Assembly (NCBI GenBank): GCA_012513395.1
Contig: JAAZCH010000046.1
Span: 1-23,885, forward strand
Source of the DNA: Tissierellia bacterium
GTDB taxonomy: Bacteria > Bacillota_A > Clostridia > Tissierellales > Peptoniphilaceae
Reading direction: 5' to 3'
DNA length: 23,885 bases
A model generated the notes under the pieces. It had not been told where the DNA came from, searched no databases, and was given only the letters and a program-made list of their open reading frames with translations. Shown here piece after piece: positions 8,892 to 16,952 of this stretch (positions within the stretch are counted from its first letter, which is position 1; the number at the start of each line of letters is the position of its first letter). The translations under genes were made by a program, and so were the position numbers.

Positions 8892-8903
8892 AAAGTTCAT
8901 ATA

Positions 8904-9926
8904 TTAAAATGTATTAGGCACAACATATACTATTATACCTAGTAAAGCTAAGAGAATCGCTCCACCTAAGGATTGGGAAAAGTCATACTTATTAAAGGCA
9001 AGTCTATCTCTAGCCATTAGTCTAGATAAAATAACTGTAACAATCCCAAGTATAGGAAATATATATAAAATTCCCTTCGTAGTAATTCCTATCTCAAAAA
9101 AAGCATATAGAGTCAGTATATTCGCAAACATTAATGCCATTAATATATAGGGATTACTAGTTCTACCCAGCCATATAAGACCGACAACTAATATCGTTGA
9201 TAGAATAAATATTACATTGTTTACGTTCTTCCAAAAATTAATACTATTTATTTTTGCATCATCAAATAATTCCAGTACATTTACATACATACCACTTTCA
9301 TTAAAACTTTGCACTTCACTTTGATTTATATATTCAGAATCTGTGAAGTTATCAACTCTGGCATTTGTTAAAAATACTGTCAGTGTGGCTAATTTGTTGT
9401 TTTCAGAATAAATTAATTCTTTAGGTTCGTAACTTATTTTGAATTTATAGTCCTTAACACTTTCGCTTAGAGGCACTCTTATTTCAGATATAGAAGTTAA
9501 CTTATAATTTTCTATTTTCTTATACAAATCTCCATAGTTAAGTTTATCGTCAAACAAGAGATTATTAATAACGTCATATTCTCCTTTTAATGTAGCTTTA
9601 CTATGTCTTGGAACTACTGTATCTCCAAAAAAGGCTTGTTCTCCTAATTTCCCAATAATCCTCATACTAGAATCATTTCCAATGTATTCAAACTCTATAT
9701 CATAACTAATCAAATTTTTTCCACTTGAGTTATTTTCAGATCTTCTGATTTTAAAATTGTTGATGTTAGTTGGAGTATCAAAATAAATTCCGCTAAAAGG
9801 AACTACCTTATTATTTTCAGATTTCCATAAGAATTCTAATCCAAACCAAGGAGTCAAAGTACAACCTGCTACTATCAATAAGAAGATAGCATAAATAATG
9901 AAGTTTCTTATCTTTTTATTCATCAT
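8904..9926 (-). CDS. Unrecognised membrane protein with a large external domain
   Basis: I do not recognise the family of this 340-aa protein. It has an N-terminal hydrophobic segment (residues about 8 to 21) ending in IVAGC, which fits a lipobox with Cys22. This is followed by a hydrophilic, probably external domain to about residue 225, rich in beta-type sequence. The last 110 residues contain four membrane segments (around 236-252, 258-280, 285-303 and 318-337). A lipid-anchored protein that also has four C-terminal helices would be unusual; a plain N-terminal membrane helix is the alternative. There are two adjacent ATG codons, 9926 and 9923; the second is better spaced from the GGAAGG site. 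It begins 27 bp after nagB with no terminator between, so both are probably one transcript, though a functional tie to amino sugars is unproven. Confidence 0.75.
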   Translation of the reverse strand: MMNKKIRNFIIYAIFLLIVAGCTLTPWFGLEFLWKSENNKVVPFSGIYFDTPTNINNFKIRRSENNSSGKNLISYDIEFEYIGNDSSMRIIGKLGEQAFFGDTVVPRHSKATLKGEYDVINNLLFDDKLNYGDLYKKIENYKLTSISEIRVPLSESVKDYKFKISYEPKELIYSENNKLATLTVFLTNARVDNFTDSEYINQSEVQSFNESGMYVNVLELFDDAKINSINFWKNVNNVIFILSTILVVGLIWLGRTSNPYILMALMFANILTLYAFFEIGITTKGILYIFPILGIVTVILSRLMARDRLAFNKYDFSQSLGGAILLALLGIIVYVVPNTF

Positions 9927-9953
9927 TTCCTTCCCTGTTTCCTTTCTTGCATT

Positions 9954-10682
9954 TTATTCCAATCTCGCTCCCGCTTCTTTATCAACTAATACTATTAAAT
10001 CATTGTGTAATTGCAAAATACTCGCTGGAACTTCAGGAGTTATTGGACCTTTTAAGGCCATATACATGGCTTCGGCCTTTCCACTTCCAGAAGCTATCAA
10101 AAGAACCTTTTTAGAATTTAAAATACTTTTCATTCCCATAGTTATTGCTTTTTTAGGAACTTCATCTGGTGTTTCAAAAAATCTCGCATTGGCATCTAAT
10201 GTATCTTCAGTTAAATCTACAATATGAGTCTCTCCTACGAAATGATTTCCTGGTTCATTAAATCCAATATGTCCATTTACACCAATTCCTAGCAATTGAA
10301 GATCGATACCACCTTCAGCTTCAATCTTCTCGTCATATTCTTTACAAAATTTTTCAACTTCATCAGTACAACCTGAAGGAATGTTGGTGTTGTCTTTGTC
10401 TATATTAACTTTTTTCAATAGATGTTTATTCATAAAATAATGATAGGACTGTTCGTGGTCATCTTCTAGTCCGTAATATTCATCCAAGTTAAAAGTACAA
10501 GTATTGGAAAAGTCTATTTCTCCTTTGTCGTACATCTTCACTAGCTCTGCATACATACCCTCAGGTGTACTTCCAGTAGCTAGACCTAATACTATATTAT
10601 TTTTTATTTTTATCTCTTTTGCTATAATTTCTGCAGCCTTTTTACTTAATTCGTCATAATTTTCTACAATATATATTTTCAT
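9954..10682 (-). CDS. nagB: Glucosamine-6-phosphate deaminase
   Basis: NagB converts glucosamine 6-phosphate to fructose 6-phosphate and ammonia, feeding amino sugars into glycolysis. The 242-aa protein has the phosphate-binding loop GLATGSTPEG (33-42) and the active-site residues at Firmicute NagB numbering: Asp67 in FNLDEYYGL, then Asn136, His138 and Glu143 in GIGVNGHIGFNEPG. Asn at 136, where the Escherichia coli enzyme has Asp141, is as I recall common in Gram-positive NagB. The start has an AGAGGA site. The neighbouring nagA is not present in the window; an unrecognised membrane protein follows instead. A 16-bp palindrome in the leader suggests repressor control. Confidence 0.96.
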   Translation of the reverse strand: MKIYIVENYDELSKKAAEIIAKEIKIKNNIVLGLATGSTPEGMYAELVKMYDKGEIDFSNTCTFNLDEYYGLEDDHEQSYHYFMNKHLLKKVNIDKDNTNIPSGCTDEVEKFCKEYDEKIEAEGGIDLQLLGIGVNGHIGFNEPGNHFVGETHIVDLTEDTLDANARFFETPDEVPKKAITMGMKSILNSKKVLLIASGSGKAEAMYMALKGPITPEVPASILQLHNDLIVLVDKEAGARLE

Positions 10683-10698
10683 TTTATCTTCCTCTCAA

Positions 10699-10714
10699 TA
10701 TAGATTAATCTATA
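10699..10714. promoter_or_regulatory. Perfect 16-bp palindrome in the nagB leader, likely operator
   Basis: TATAGATTAATCTATA is its own reverse complement and ends 16 bp upstream of the nagB start codon. A palindrome of this length in this place looks like a repressor site. GntR-family amino sugar regulators (NagR/DasR type) bind sites with related TATAGA-like half sites, but the match is loose and the regulator gene is not in the window. Confidence 0.5.
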
Positions 10715-10748
10715 AGAATTGATTCAATAAAATAATATCATATAATTT

Positions 10749-10771
10749 GTATTTTATCACTAATAAAATAC
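10749..10771 (-). terminator. Possible weak terminator after the beta-CASP gene
   Basis: A perfect 9-bp, almost all A-T stem (GTATTTTAT and ATAAAATAC) with a 5-nt loop lies about 16 bp past the stop of the minus-strand beta-CASP gene. No T run follows it on that strand, so termination is uncertain and it may act only as an RNA 3'-end structure. Confidence 0.35.
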
Positions 10772-10787
10772 TTCAAGCTGACAAGCC

Positions 10788-12413
10788 TTATTTGTTTTCC
10801 AACATCAAAAGTTCCATTAGACGGTTTTTTATATCTAGTAGTGCTTCATTATATTCAGAATAATGCTTCGTTACAAATTCATCGTCCAATTCCGATTTAC
10901 GTTGACTTTCATATACATTAAATAATTCTTTTACTTGGTTAATGGAATCATTCAAGTTTTTAGATAAATCAACTTCTTTACGTCTATCTATATGAATTTT
11001 CTCTCTGCTGCTATCTATCTCAATAACTTCGCCTAGCCTTGCGATTCTCGTCGAGATATTATATTTTTCTTGTATTTCTTTTTTTAAATTTTCCGTTGCG
11101 TTAGGTTCTCCATGAACTAGAAATATTTTTTTAGGTTTCTCCCTTATATTTCCCACCCAATTTAATATCATATTTAAATCCGCATGGGCAGATAATCCTT
11201 GAAGCTCTTTAATTTCTGCTCTTACAATTATTTCTTCTCCAAGTATTTTGATTGTTTTAGCTCCGTCTAAAATTTTCCTGCCAGTAGATCCTATTGCTTG
11301 ATATCCCACGAATAAAATTGTATTTCTAGGGTCCCATAGATGATGTTTTAAATGATGCCTTATCCTTCCTGCATCTGCCATACCACTTGCAGAAATAATT
11401 ACCTTGGGATATGGAGATTTATTTAAAGATTTAGATTCTTCTACAGTTCCAACATATCTTAAATTAGGAAATTCGAATGGATTATCACCTGATAGTATTC
11501 TCTTTTTGGTCTCATCATTAAATAATTCTGCATTTTTTTGATATGCTTCAGTAGCTTGAATGGCAAGAGGACTGTCAATATATATTGGAATTCTTTTATA
11601 TGCTTCCATAGTTTCAGAGTCATAATATGAATTTAGCTGATAAATTAATTCCTGCGTCCTACCAACAGCAAATGACGGAATAACTACTGCACCACCTCTG
11701 CTTGCAGTTTTTTCAATGATGTCAATAAGTTTATGATGTACTTCTTCATAATTTTCATGGATTCTGTCCCCATAAGTGGATTCTAATATTAAATAATCGG
11801 CGCTTTCTACAATTTTTGGTTCTTTAATAATTGCATGTTTTCCTACTCCTAAATCTCCAGAATAAACCAGCTTTGTACTTTTACCATCTTCATTTATCCA
11901 GAGTTCTACTATTGAGCTGCCCAAGATATGACCAGCATCTAGGAATCTAAGTGTGAAAATGTCATCTATCTTTATATATTGATCATAATAATATTTTTCA
12001 AATAAATTCAACGAGCGAATTACGTCTTCTGAAGTATATAGGGGTTCAAGTAGAGGTTTTCCCGCTCTTTCTCGTTTTTTATTTTCCCATTCCATATCAG
12101 TTTCTTGAATATGAGCACTGTCTAGAAGCATTATATTACATAAATCGTAAGTGGCTTTTGTTGTAAGAATTCTACCCTTAAATCCCTGTTTTGTTAATCT
12201 AGGAATTCTTCCTGAATGGTCTATGTGGGCATGGGATAAAACTAGATAATCTATTTCACTTGGGTTAAAAGAAAAATCTTCGAAGTTTAATAGTTCTTCC
12301 TCTGCTCCCCCTTGAAACATTCCACAATCTAACAATAGTTTTTTATCTCCAACTTCAATCATATGATTTGAGCCCGTAACCATATTGGCACTGCCGTAAA
12401 ATTTAATTTTCAT
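10788..12413 (-). CDS. Beta-CASP metallo-beta-lactamase-fold ribonuclease-like protein
   Basis: This protein belongs to the CPSF/RNase J-like group of zinc hydrolases with a beta-CASP domain and a C-terminal RMMBL domain, which act on RNA. Using the ATG at 12413 it is 541 aa. Zinc-site motifs are HAHIDH (61-66), Asp/His of LDAGHILGSS (His162) and YSGDLG; later come SGMADAGRIRHHL and VHGEPNATENL of the beta-CASP and RMMBL parts. The longer frame opening with GTG at 12425 is less likely, because the ribosome binding site GAGGTGA overlaps that GTG and is well spaced for the ATG. It stands alone between two operons. General RNA processing or decay is the family role; the actual substrate cannot be told from sequence. 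Confidence 0.9.
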   Translation of the reverse strand: MKIKFYGSANMVTGSNHMIEVGDKKLLLDCGMFQGGAEEELLNFEDFSFNPSEIDYLVLSHAHIDHSGRIPRLTKQGFKGRILTTKATYDLCNIMLLDSAHIQETDMEWENKKRERAGKPLLEPLYTSEDVIRSLNLFEKYYYDQYIKIDDIFTLRFLDAGHILGSSIVELWINEDGKSTKLVYSGDLGVGKHAIIKEPKIVESADYLILESTYGDRIHENYEEVHHKLIDIIEKTASRGGAVVIPSFAVGRTQELIYQLNSYYDSETMEAYKRIPIYIDSPLAIQATEAYQKNAELFNDETKKRILSGDNPFEFPNLRYVGTVEESKSLNKSPYPKVIISASGMADAGRIRHHLKHHLWDPRNTILFVGYQAIGSTGRKILDGAKTIKILGEEIIVRAEIKELQGLSAHADLNMILNWVGNIREKPKKIFLVHGEPNATENLKKEIQEKYNISTRIARLGEVIEIDSSREKIHIDRRKEVDLSKNLNDSINQVKELFNVYESQRKSELDDEFVTKHYSEYNEALLDIKNRLMELLMLENK

Positions 12414-12434
12414 ATAGATTTTCACCTCGATTTA

Positions 12435-12486
12435 ATTATACCCAGATATTCTTGTAGCTAATAGTTGAAAAGTTTTCATCAGCTAC
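12435..12486 (-). promoter_or_regulatory. Candidate promoter and inverted repeats upstream of the beta-CASP gene
   Basis: A perfect TATAAT (12440-12435, minus strand) lies 22 bp from the ATG, with no good -35 box at the proper distance. Upstream are nested repeats: GTAGCT (12454-12459) paired with AGCTAC (12481-12486), enclosing TGAAAA-G-TTTTCA (12466-12478). The repeats cover the place where the -35 contact would be, so an activator or repressor site is possible. Confidence 0.35.
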
Positions 12487-12546
12487 ATCTTCAGAAATCA
12501 AACGTAATATATGTAATTTTCTCAATAGTAGTTTTAAATAATCTGT

Positions 12547-12580
12547 AAAAAAACGTCAGGCTTTATCAAATAGCCTGACG
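12547..12580 (-). terminator. Rho-independent terminator of the pot operon
   Basis: On the minus strand CGTCAGGCT and AGCCTGACG form a perfect 9-bp stem with a 9-nt loop, followed by a run of seven T. It lies about 20 bp after the potD stop codon and is a textbook intrinsic terminator. Confidence 0.92.
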
Positions 12581-12599
12581 CTTTCCACTTATATCTATT

Positions 12600-13646
12600 T
12601 TATTGTGCTGCTGTTACTTCAGTCCAGATTTTGTCATATACAGGAATAATTTCTTTAGAATTTTTATAAATCTCTCCATTTACAAGCAATGCATCGTCTG
12701 GATACGCTACTTCAGAATTTTTAATTTCATCTGGAAGTAATTCTATAGCTTTATCTATCGGAGAAGAAAATCCTACAGAATATTCTGCATTGATTGCTGC
12801 ATTTTCTGGGTCACACATAAAATTAATAAATTTATGAGCTGCTTCTAAATTTTGTGCAGACGATGGAATAACCATTGCATCAAACCAAATATTAGCCCCT
12901 TCTTTTGGCAATACGTATTTTAGGTCAGGATTTTGATCTATCATCATTAAAGCATCTCCTGAATACATAAAACCAATATCTCCGTCTCCTGATACTAGTG
13001 TATCTCTTCCTTCATCTGCTTGATATGCAAGTACATGAGGTTTTTGTGCAATTAATAGTTCTTTTGCTTCTTCTAACTCATCCAAGTCAGTGGAGTTCAT
13101 AGAGTATCCTAATGCTTTTAATGCCACTGCTATAGAGTCCCTAGAAGAATTGTACATCACAATCTTTCCAGAATATTTTTCGTCAAATAAATCCATCCAA
13201 CTGTCTATCTCATCTGTTATCTTAGTCGTATTGTAAATAATTCCTCCTGTTCCCCAAAAGTATGGTACTGAGTATTTATTCTCTGGGTCAAAAGCAGGAT
13301 TTTTTAGGTTGTCATTTACGTATTCAAAATTAGGTACTTGATCCAAATCTATTTCATTTAATAAACCTTCTTCAATAAGTCTTTCTATCATATAATCTGA
13401 TGGTACCAATATGTCATACGAGTCTATTCCTTGCTTTACTTTAATATACATATCTTCGTTGGAAGAAAATGTATCATATACAACTTTTATGCCAGTTTCT
13501 TCTTCAAATTTTGAAAGTAAGCTTTCGTCTATATAGTCTCCCCAATTGTAGACATTCAATACTCCTTCTTGTGTTCCTGATTTGGACCCACAAGCTGAAA
13601 GCATCAATACAAGCACAAAAATCAGAACCAATAATTTTTTATTCAT
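12600..13646 (-). CDS. potD: Polyamine ABC transporter substrate-binding lipoprotein PotD
   Basis: This is the extracellular receptor of a spermidine/putrescine importer, 348 aa. It begins with a lipoprotein signal peptide (MNKKLLVLIFVLVLMLSACG, lipidated Cys19) and continues with the PotD-type sequence LNVYNWGDYIDESLLSKFEE, then YDILVPSDYMIERL and YFWGTGGIIYNT, as expected for the PotD/PotF family. The start codon overlaps the end of potC by 8 bp (the shared stretch is ATGAATAA) behind an AGGAG site. It is the last gene of the operon and is followed by a strong terminator. Which polyamine is preferred cannot be decided from the sequence by eye. Confidence 0.95.
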   Translation of the reverse strand: MNKKLLVLIFVLVLMLSACGSKSGTQEGVLNVYNWGDYIDESLLSKFEEETGIKVVYDTFSSNEDMYIKVKQGIDSYDILVPSDYMIERLIEEGLLNEIDLDQVPNFEYVNDNLKNPAFDPENKYSVPYFWGTGGIIYNTTKITDEIDSWMDLFDEKYSGKIVMYNSSRDSIAVALKALGYSMNSTDLDELEEAKELLIAQKPHVLAYQADEGRDTLVSGDGDIGFMYSGDALMMIDQNPDLKYVLPKEGANIWFDAMVIPSSAQNLEAAHKFINFMCDPENAAINAEYSVGFSSPIDKAIELLPDEIKNSEVAYPDDALLVNGEIYKNSKEIIPVYDKIWTEVTAAQ

Positions 13647-14418
13647 TTCCCATCTCTCCTCTATTTCTTCTATTAATAATTAATACGAGCAATAGCATAG
13701 TTGCAAACATTATTGTAGACAATGCATTTATGCTAGGATTTATACCTTTTTTAGCCATTGAATAAATTAATATACTCAAATTATTAAATCCATGACCAGT
13801 GTTGAAGTATGAAATAATAAAATCATCTATGGATAAGGTAAAAGCCATCAACGCCCCAGTCACTATCCCCGGTTTAATTTGGGGAATTATGACATTTATA
13901 ATGGAATATAATGGGGTCGCCCCTAAGTCCATGGAGGCATCTAATAAATTTCTATCCAATTGTTGCAATTTAGGTAAAATATTTAAAATCACATAAGGTA
14001 CAGAAAACACTATATGAGATATCAGCATCGTACTAAGTCCAAATTTTAAACTAAAAAACTTAAAAAGAGCCATTAAAGCAACTGCCGTTACTATGTCTGG
14101 ATTGATAACGGGGATATAATTAAGATTTAATACAATATCTTTATCCCTTCTCCTAAGATAATGAATCCCTATCGCTGCAAAAGTTCCCATAATTGTAGAG
14201 ATTACTGTAGAGAGTAATGCAACAAGTACTGTATTGTAAAGTGCTTGCATAACAGCTCTATCACTTAATAAGTTTTTATACCAAATTAAACTAAATCCAC
14301 CAAAACTACCTCTAAGCCTAGATGAATTGAAGCTATAAAATATTAATACAAAGATAGGCAGGTACAAAAACAAAAATACCAAAGCCAAATAAAAGCGATT
14401 AGCAAATTTTTTTACCAT
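13639..14418 (-). CDS. potC: Polyamine ABC transporter permease PotC
   Basis: This is the second membrane subunit of the polyamine importer. The open frame extends upstream to 14523 inside potB, but the ATG at 14418, giving [20 protein letters not shown], has an AAGGAGAG ribosome binding site and yields 259 aa, the normal PotC size; it overlaps the potB stop by 7 bp. Several hydrophobic helices are visible, and the cytoplasmic EAA-type loop DASMDLGATPLYSIINVIIP, which contacts the ATPase, follows the usual binding-protein-dependent permease pattern. It would pair with PotB in the membrane. Confidence 0.94.
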   Translation of the reverse strand: MVKKFANRFYLALVFLFLYLPIFVLIFYSFNSSRLRGSFGGFSLIWYKNLLSDRAVMQALYNTVLVALLSTVISTIMGTFAAIGIHYLRRRDKDIVLNLNYIPVINPDIVTAVALMALFKFFSLKFGLSTMLISHIVFSVPYVILNILPKLQQLDRNLLDASMDLGATPLYSIINVIIPQIKPGIVTGALMAFTLSIDDFIISYFNTGHGFNNLSILIYSMAKKGINPSINALSTIMFATMLLLVLIINRRNRGEMGNE

Positions 14419-15242
14419 AAGCCTGTCTCTCCTTCTTTTACAATTCCACTTCGAGATGAAAAGATCATAGTTATTAACATAAATACCATGAGTATAAAGG
14501 AAATTGCTGCCCCAAAGTGCCAATCTCCAGTAAATCTAAATTGCTGCTCTATGACATTTCCAATCAACATGGATTTATTACCACCTAGTAAATTCGATAT
14601 TACAAAAGTACTTAAAGCTGGAATAAATACCATAGTTATCCCAGAGCTAATACCAGGTATGGATAATGGAAAAATTACCCTTTGAAAAACTTCTCTGTCG
14701 TTGGCACCTAAATCCTTAGCTGCTTCGATTAAACTAGTATCCATCTTAGAAAGAACAGTATATATAGGTAGAACCATAAAAGGCAAGAAATTGTAAATCA
14801 TACCGATAACTACCGCTTTATTATTATATATTATATCAAAAGGTCCTAATCCTAAGAATCCAAAAAATTGATTTATCAATCCATTATTTCCAAGCAAGGT
14901 CAGCCACGCATATGTTCTAAGGAGAAAATTCATCCACATAGGTATTACAAATAACAAAATTAAAGTACCCTGAACACTTTCTTTCATCCTAGAAATAATA
15001 TACGCAGTAGGATAACCTATAAAAAAACACATTAGAGTAGAAATAGATGCCAATATAATTGAGTTTATTAATATCCTCAAATACGTAGATTCAAAAAATC
15101 TCTGAAAGTTTTCCAATGAAAATGTAAAGGTACTAAAATTTAGCATATCTCCATTAGTAAAAGCCATGATTCCTATTAATATCATAGGAAAAGCCACAAA
15201 AAGTATTAGCCAAAAAAAATAAGGTACAGAATACTTTCTCAT
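14412..15242 (-). CDS. potB: Polyamine ABC transporter permease PotB
   Basis: This 276-aa protein is the first membrane subunit of the polyamine importer, of usual PotB length. It has an N-terminal helix ([19 protein letters not shown]), about six membrane segments in all, and the conserved EAA loop [20 protein letters not shown] with the glycine typical of PotA-interacting permeases. The ATG overlaps the potA stop by 4 bp (ATGA), and its end overlaps the potC start, so the three genes are translationally coupled. Confidence 0.95.
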   Translation of the reverse strand: MRKYSVPYFFWLILFVAFPMILIGIMAFTNGDMLNFSTFTFSLENFQRFFESTYLRILINSIILASISTLMCFFIGYPTAYIISRMKESVQGTLILLFVIPMWMNFLLRTYAWLTLLGNNGLINQFFGFLGLGPFDIIYNNKAVVIGMIYNFLPFMVLPIYTVLSKMDTSLIEAAKDLGANDREVFQRVIFPLSIPGISSGITMVFIPALSTFVISNLLGGNKSMLIGNVIEQQFRFTGDWHFGAAISFILMVFMLITMIFSSRSGIVKEGETGLW

Positions 15243-16279
15243 TTCATTTTCCTCATTATGTGGATATTGTCTGGAATTACATTAAGTCCCACTTCCTCAT
15301 CCTCTCTACGAGATACTGTCGAGTGAGCTTTCCATCTAAATCCATTTCCAACTATTATCATTTCGTAATGAACGCCTTTAAAAACCACTGATTCCACTAC
15401 TCCATCTATTTGTCCTTGGCCTTTATCTAAGATTACTACGTCTTCTGGTCTAATTACCACATCTACATTTTCATCTTTTTCAAATCCTTTGTCCACACAA
15501 ATAAACTTAACACCCAGCATTTCAACTAAAAAATCTTCTCGCATAATTCCATCAGCGATATTAGACTCACCTATGAAATTAGCTACAAATGAGTTTTTAG
15601 GCTCATTGTAAATATCAATGGGTTTTCCTATTTGTTGAATGATTCCCTCGTTTAAAACCACTATGGTATCACTCATAGTTAGAGCTTCTTCTTGGTCATG
15701 GGTTACATAAATAAATGTAATTCCTACGTTTTGTTGAATTTCTTTTAATTCTACTTGCATCTCTTTTCTAAGTTTTAAATCAAGTGCTCCTAAGGGTTCG
15801 TCTAGAAGCAAAACTTTTGGTCTATTTACCAAAGCTCTTGCTATAGCAATCCTTTGTTGTTGACCCCCGCTTAGAGAATCTATTCGACGCTTCTCGAATC
15901 CAGAAAGCCCAACTAGTTTTAGCATTTCTGCAGTTCTAGTTTTTCTTTCGCTCGCCTCAACTTTATTAATTTTCAAACCAAATTCTATGTTTTCTTCCAC
16001 GTTTAAATGTGGAAATAAAGCATATTTTTGAAATACAGTATTAATTTTTCTTTTATAAGGAGGAATATTGGTAATATTTTCCCCTTCAAATTCTACAACA
16101 CCATCATCTGGCATTTCAAATCCACCTATTATCCTCAGGGTAGTAGTTTTCCCACATCCACTCGGTCCTAGTAAAGTTAAAAATTCATTTTCATATATTT
16201 TAAGATTTAAATCCTTTAGCACTTCATTGTCGCCATAGGATTTATCTATATTTTTAAGATTTATAGCTATTTTTTTCAT
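15239..16279 (-). CDS. potA: Polyamine ABC transporter ATPase PotA
   Basis: This 346-aa cytoplasmic ATPase drives polyamine uptake. It has Walker [10 protein letters not shown] (38-46), Q-loop [10 protein letters not shown] around Gln84, signature LSGGQQQR (136-143), Walker B VLLLDEP (156-162) and H-loop [11 protein letters not shown]-terminal extension from about residue 235 (TOBE-like regulatory domain, with [11 protein letters not shown]) is as in PotA/MalK-type ATPases. An AGGAGG site precedes the ATG, which lies 8 bp downstream of the regulator gene. All catalytic motifs are intact. Confidence 0.96.
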   Translation of the reverse strand: MKKIAINLKNIDKSYGDNEVLKDLNLKIYENEFLTLLGPSGCGKTTTLRIIGGFEMPDDGVVEFEGENITNIPPYKRKINTVFQKYALFPHLNVEENIEFGLKINKVEASERKTRTAEMLKLVGLSGFEKRRIDSLSGGQQQRIAIARALVNRPKVLLLDEPLGALDLKLRKEMQVELKEIQQNVGITFIYVTHDQEEALTMSDTIVVLNEGIIQQIGKPIDIYNEPKNSFVANFIGESNIADGIMREDFLVEMLGVKFICVDKGFEKDENVDVVIRPEDVVILDKGQGQIDGVVESVVFKGVHYEMIIVGNGFRWKAHSTVSRREDEEVGLNVIPDNIHIMRKMK

Positions 16280-16287
16280 AAAACCTC

Positions 16288-16824
16288 CTAAAAACTGGGT
16301 GGACTACTAATCCATAAAACTTTAAGAAGTTCTTTTCCAGGATTTTTTAAAAAGTGACTTTCCTTCGCTTTAAAGTAAAAGCTATCACCTTTATTGACCT
16401 TGTAAACTTCATCACCTATAACTAACTCCAGCTTCCCTTCCAAAACAAATCCAAACTCTTCCCCGTCATATGGATTGATTATTTCTGTAGTTCCATCTGG
16501 TTCAACTTCCAATAAAGTGGGTTCCATTAAGTTTTTTTGTGAATTGGGAACCAACCAATTTATTCTATATCCCTTTTTTTCTTCTACGAATTCAAAAAAG
16601 TCCTCGTCTTTAAATACTTTCTTTTCTTCTCGGTCTTCAAAAAAATCTGAAGGACTAATACCCAATGCATCCAATATATCAATAAATGAAGTGATGGACG
16701 GCGATGCGATATCTCTTTCAACTTGGGAAATAAATCCCTTAGTCAGTTCGCATCTTTGTGCAACTTCTTCTTGAGTTAGTCCTTGAGCTATTCTAATATT
16801 TTTTATTTTTTCGCCAATGTTCAA
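16288..16824 (-). CDS. XRE-cupin transcriptional regulator of the polyamine operon
   Basis: This 178-aa regulator has an N-terminal XRE-type helix-turn-helix (residues about 5 to 60: [20 protein letters not shown], then [19 protein letters not shown]) and a C-terminal cupin barrel (about 108 to 175, with [19 protein letters not shown] and VNKGDSFYF). This pair of domains is typical of PuuR-like regulators in front of potABCD in Firmicutes, so it probably senses polyamines through the cupin and controls its own operon. The start codon is TTG at 16824, supported by TGGAGGTGGA at 16831-16840 and by the normal family N-terminus. potA follows after 8 bp. Confidence 0.92.
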   Translation of the reverse strand: MNIGEKIKNIRIAQGLTQEEVAQRCELTKGFISQVERDIASPSITSFIDILDALGISPSDFFEDREEKKVFKDEDFFEFVEEKKGYRINWLVPNSQKNLMEPTLLEVEPDGTTEIINPYDGEEFGFVLEGKLELVIGDEVYKVNKGDSFYFKAKESHFLKNPGKELLKVLWISSPPSF

Positions 16825-16851
16825 TAAAAGTCCACCTCCATTAAATATTTT

Positions 16852-16897
16852 GTTTACAATTGCTAAACTATTGTATCAAATTCTATCTACTTGTCAA
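16852..16897 (-). promoter_or_regulatory. Promoter of the XRE-cupin-pot operon with possible operator
   Basis: On the minus strand there is a perfect -35 TTGACA (16897-16892), a 16-bp spacer and -10 TACAAT (16875-16870). Just downstream, over the predicted start of transcription, the arms GTTTA (16852-16856) and TAAAC (16864-16868) form an inverted repeat, a suitable place for autorepression by the encoded XRE-cupin protein. The promoter is strong by eye; the operator is inference. Confidence 0.7.
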
Positions 16898-16921
16898 TAT
16901 TATTATTTGCAAAATTTAAAT

Positions 16922-16946
16922 AAAAAATTGACCCGAAGGCCAATTT
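16922..16946 (-). terminator. Terminator with UUCG tetraloop after the 530-aa gene
   Basis: On the minus strand AAATTGGCC and GGTCAATTT form a 9-bp stem with one G-U pair, closed by the extra-stable C(UUCG)G loop and followed by a run of six T. It lies 7 bp past the stop of the 530-aa gene and ahead of the pot operon promoter. Confidence 0.85.
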
Positions 16947-16952
16947 AAAAAT

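Larger units (their letters stand above)
8461..8903. other. Gene-free AT-rich stretch between the unrecognised membrane protein and glmS
   Basis: No convincing gene is seen. The left end holds the glmS promoter. At 8564-8588 there are overlapping inverted repeats: CTTGAT-GCT-ATCAAG and the wider pair ACTTGA/TCAAGT, about 30 to 55 bp upstream of the -35 box. At 8769-8801 lies a perfect 9-bp inverted repeat, GTTTTTAAA/TTTAAAAAC with a 15-nt loop. A terminator occupies the right end. I looked for a cobalamin riboswitch because the operon depends on B12 and found no B12-box-like sequence. Confidence 0.6.

Noticed and set aside
8448..8903. Cobalamin riboswitch upstream of the B12-dependent glutamate mutase operon
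   Set aside because: No B12-box-like conserved core or multi-stem architecture is visible, and the promoter lies only about 50 bp from glmS, leaving no room for a riboswitch leader.
12414..12425. GTG start four codons upstream for the beta-CASP protein
   Set aside because: The GTG is part of the GAGGTGA ribosome binding site that serves the ATG at 12413.
14419..14523. 35-residue N-terminal extension of PotC
   Set aside because: It lies wholly within potB, has no ribosome binding site of its own, and the ATG at 14418 has a good site and gives the family's usual N-terminus.
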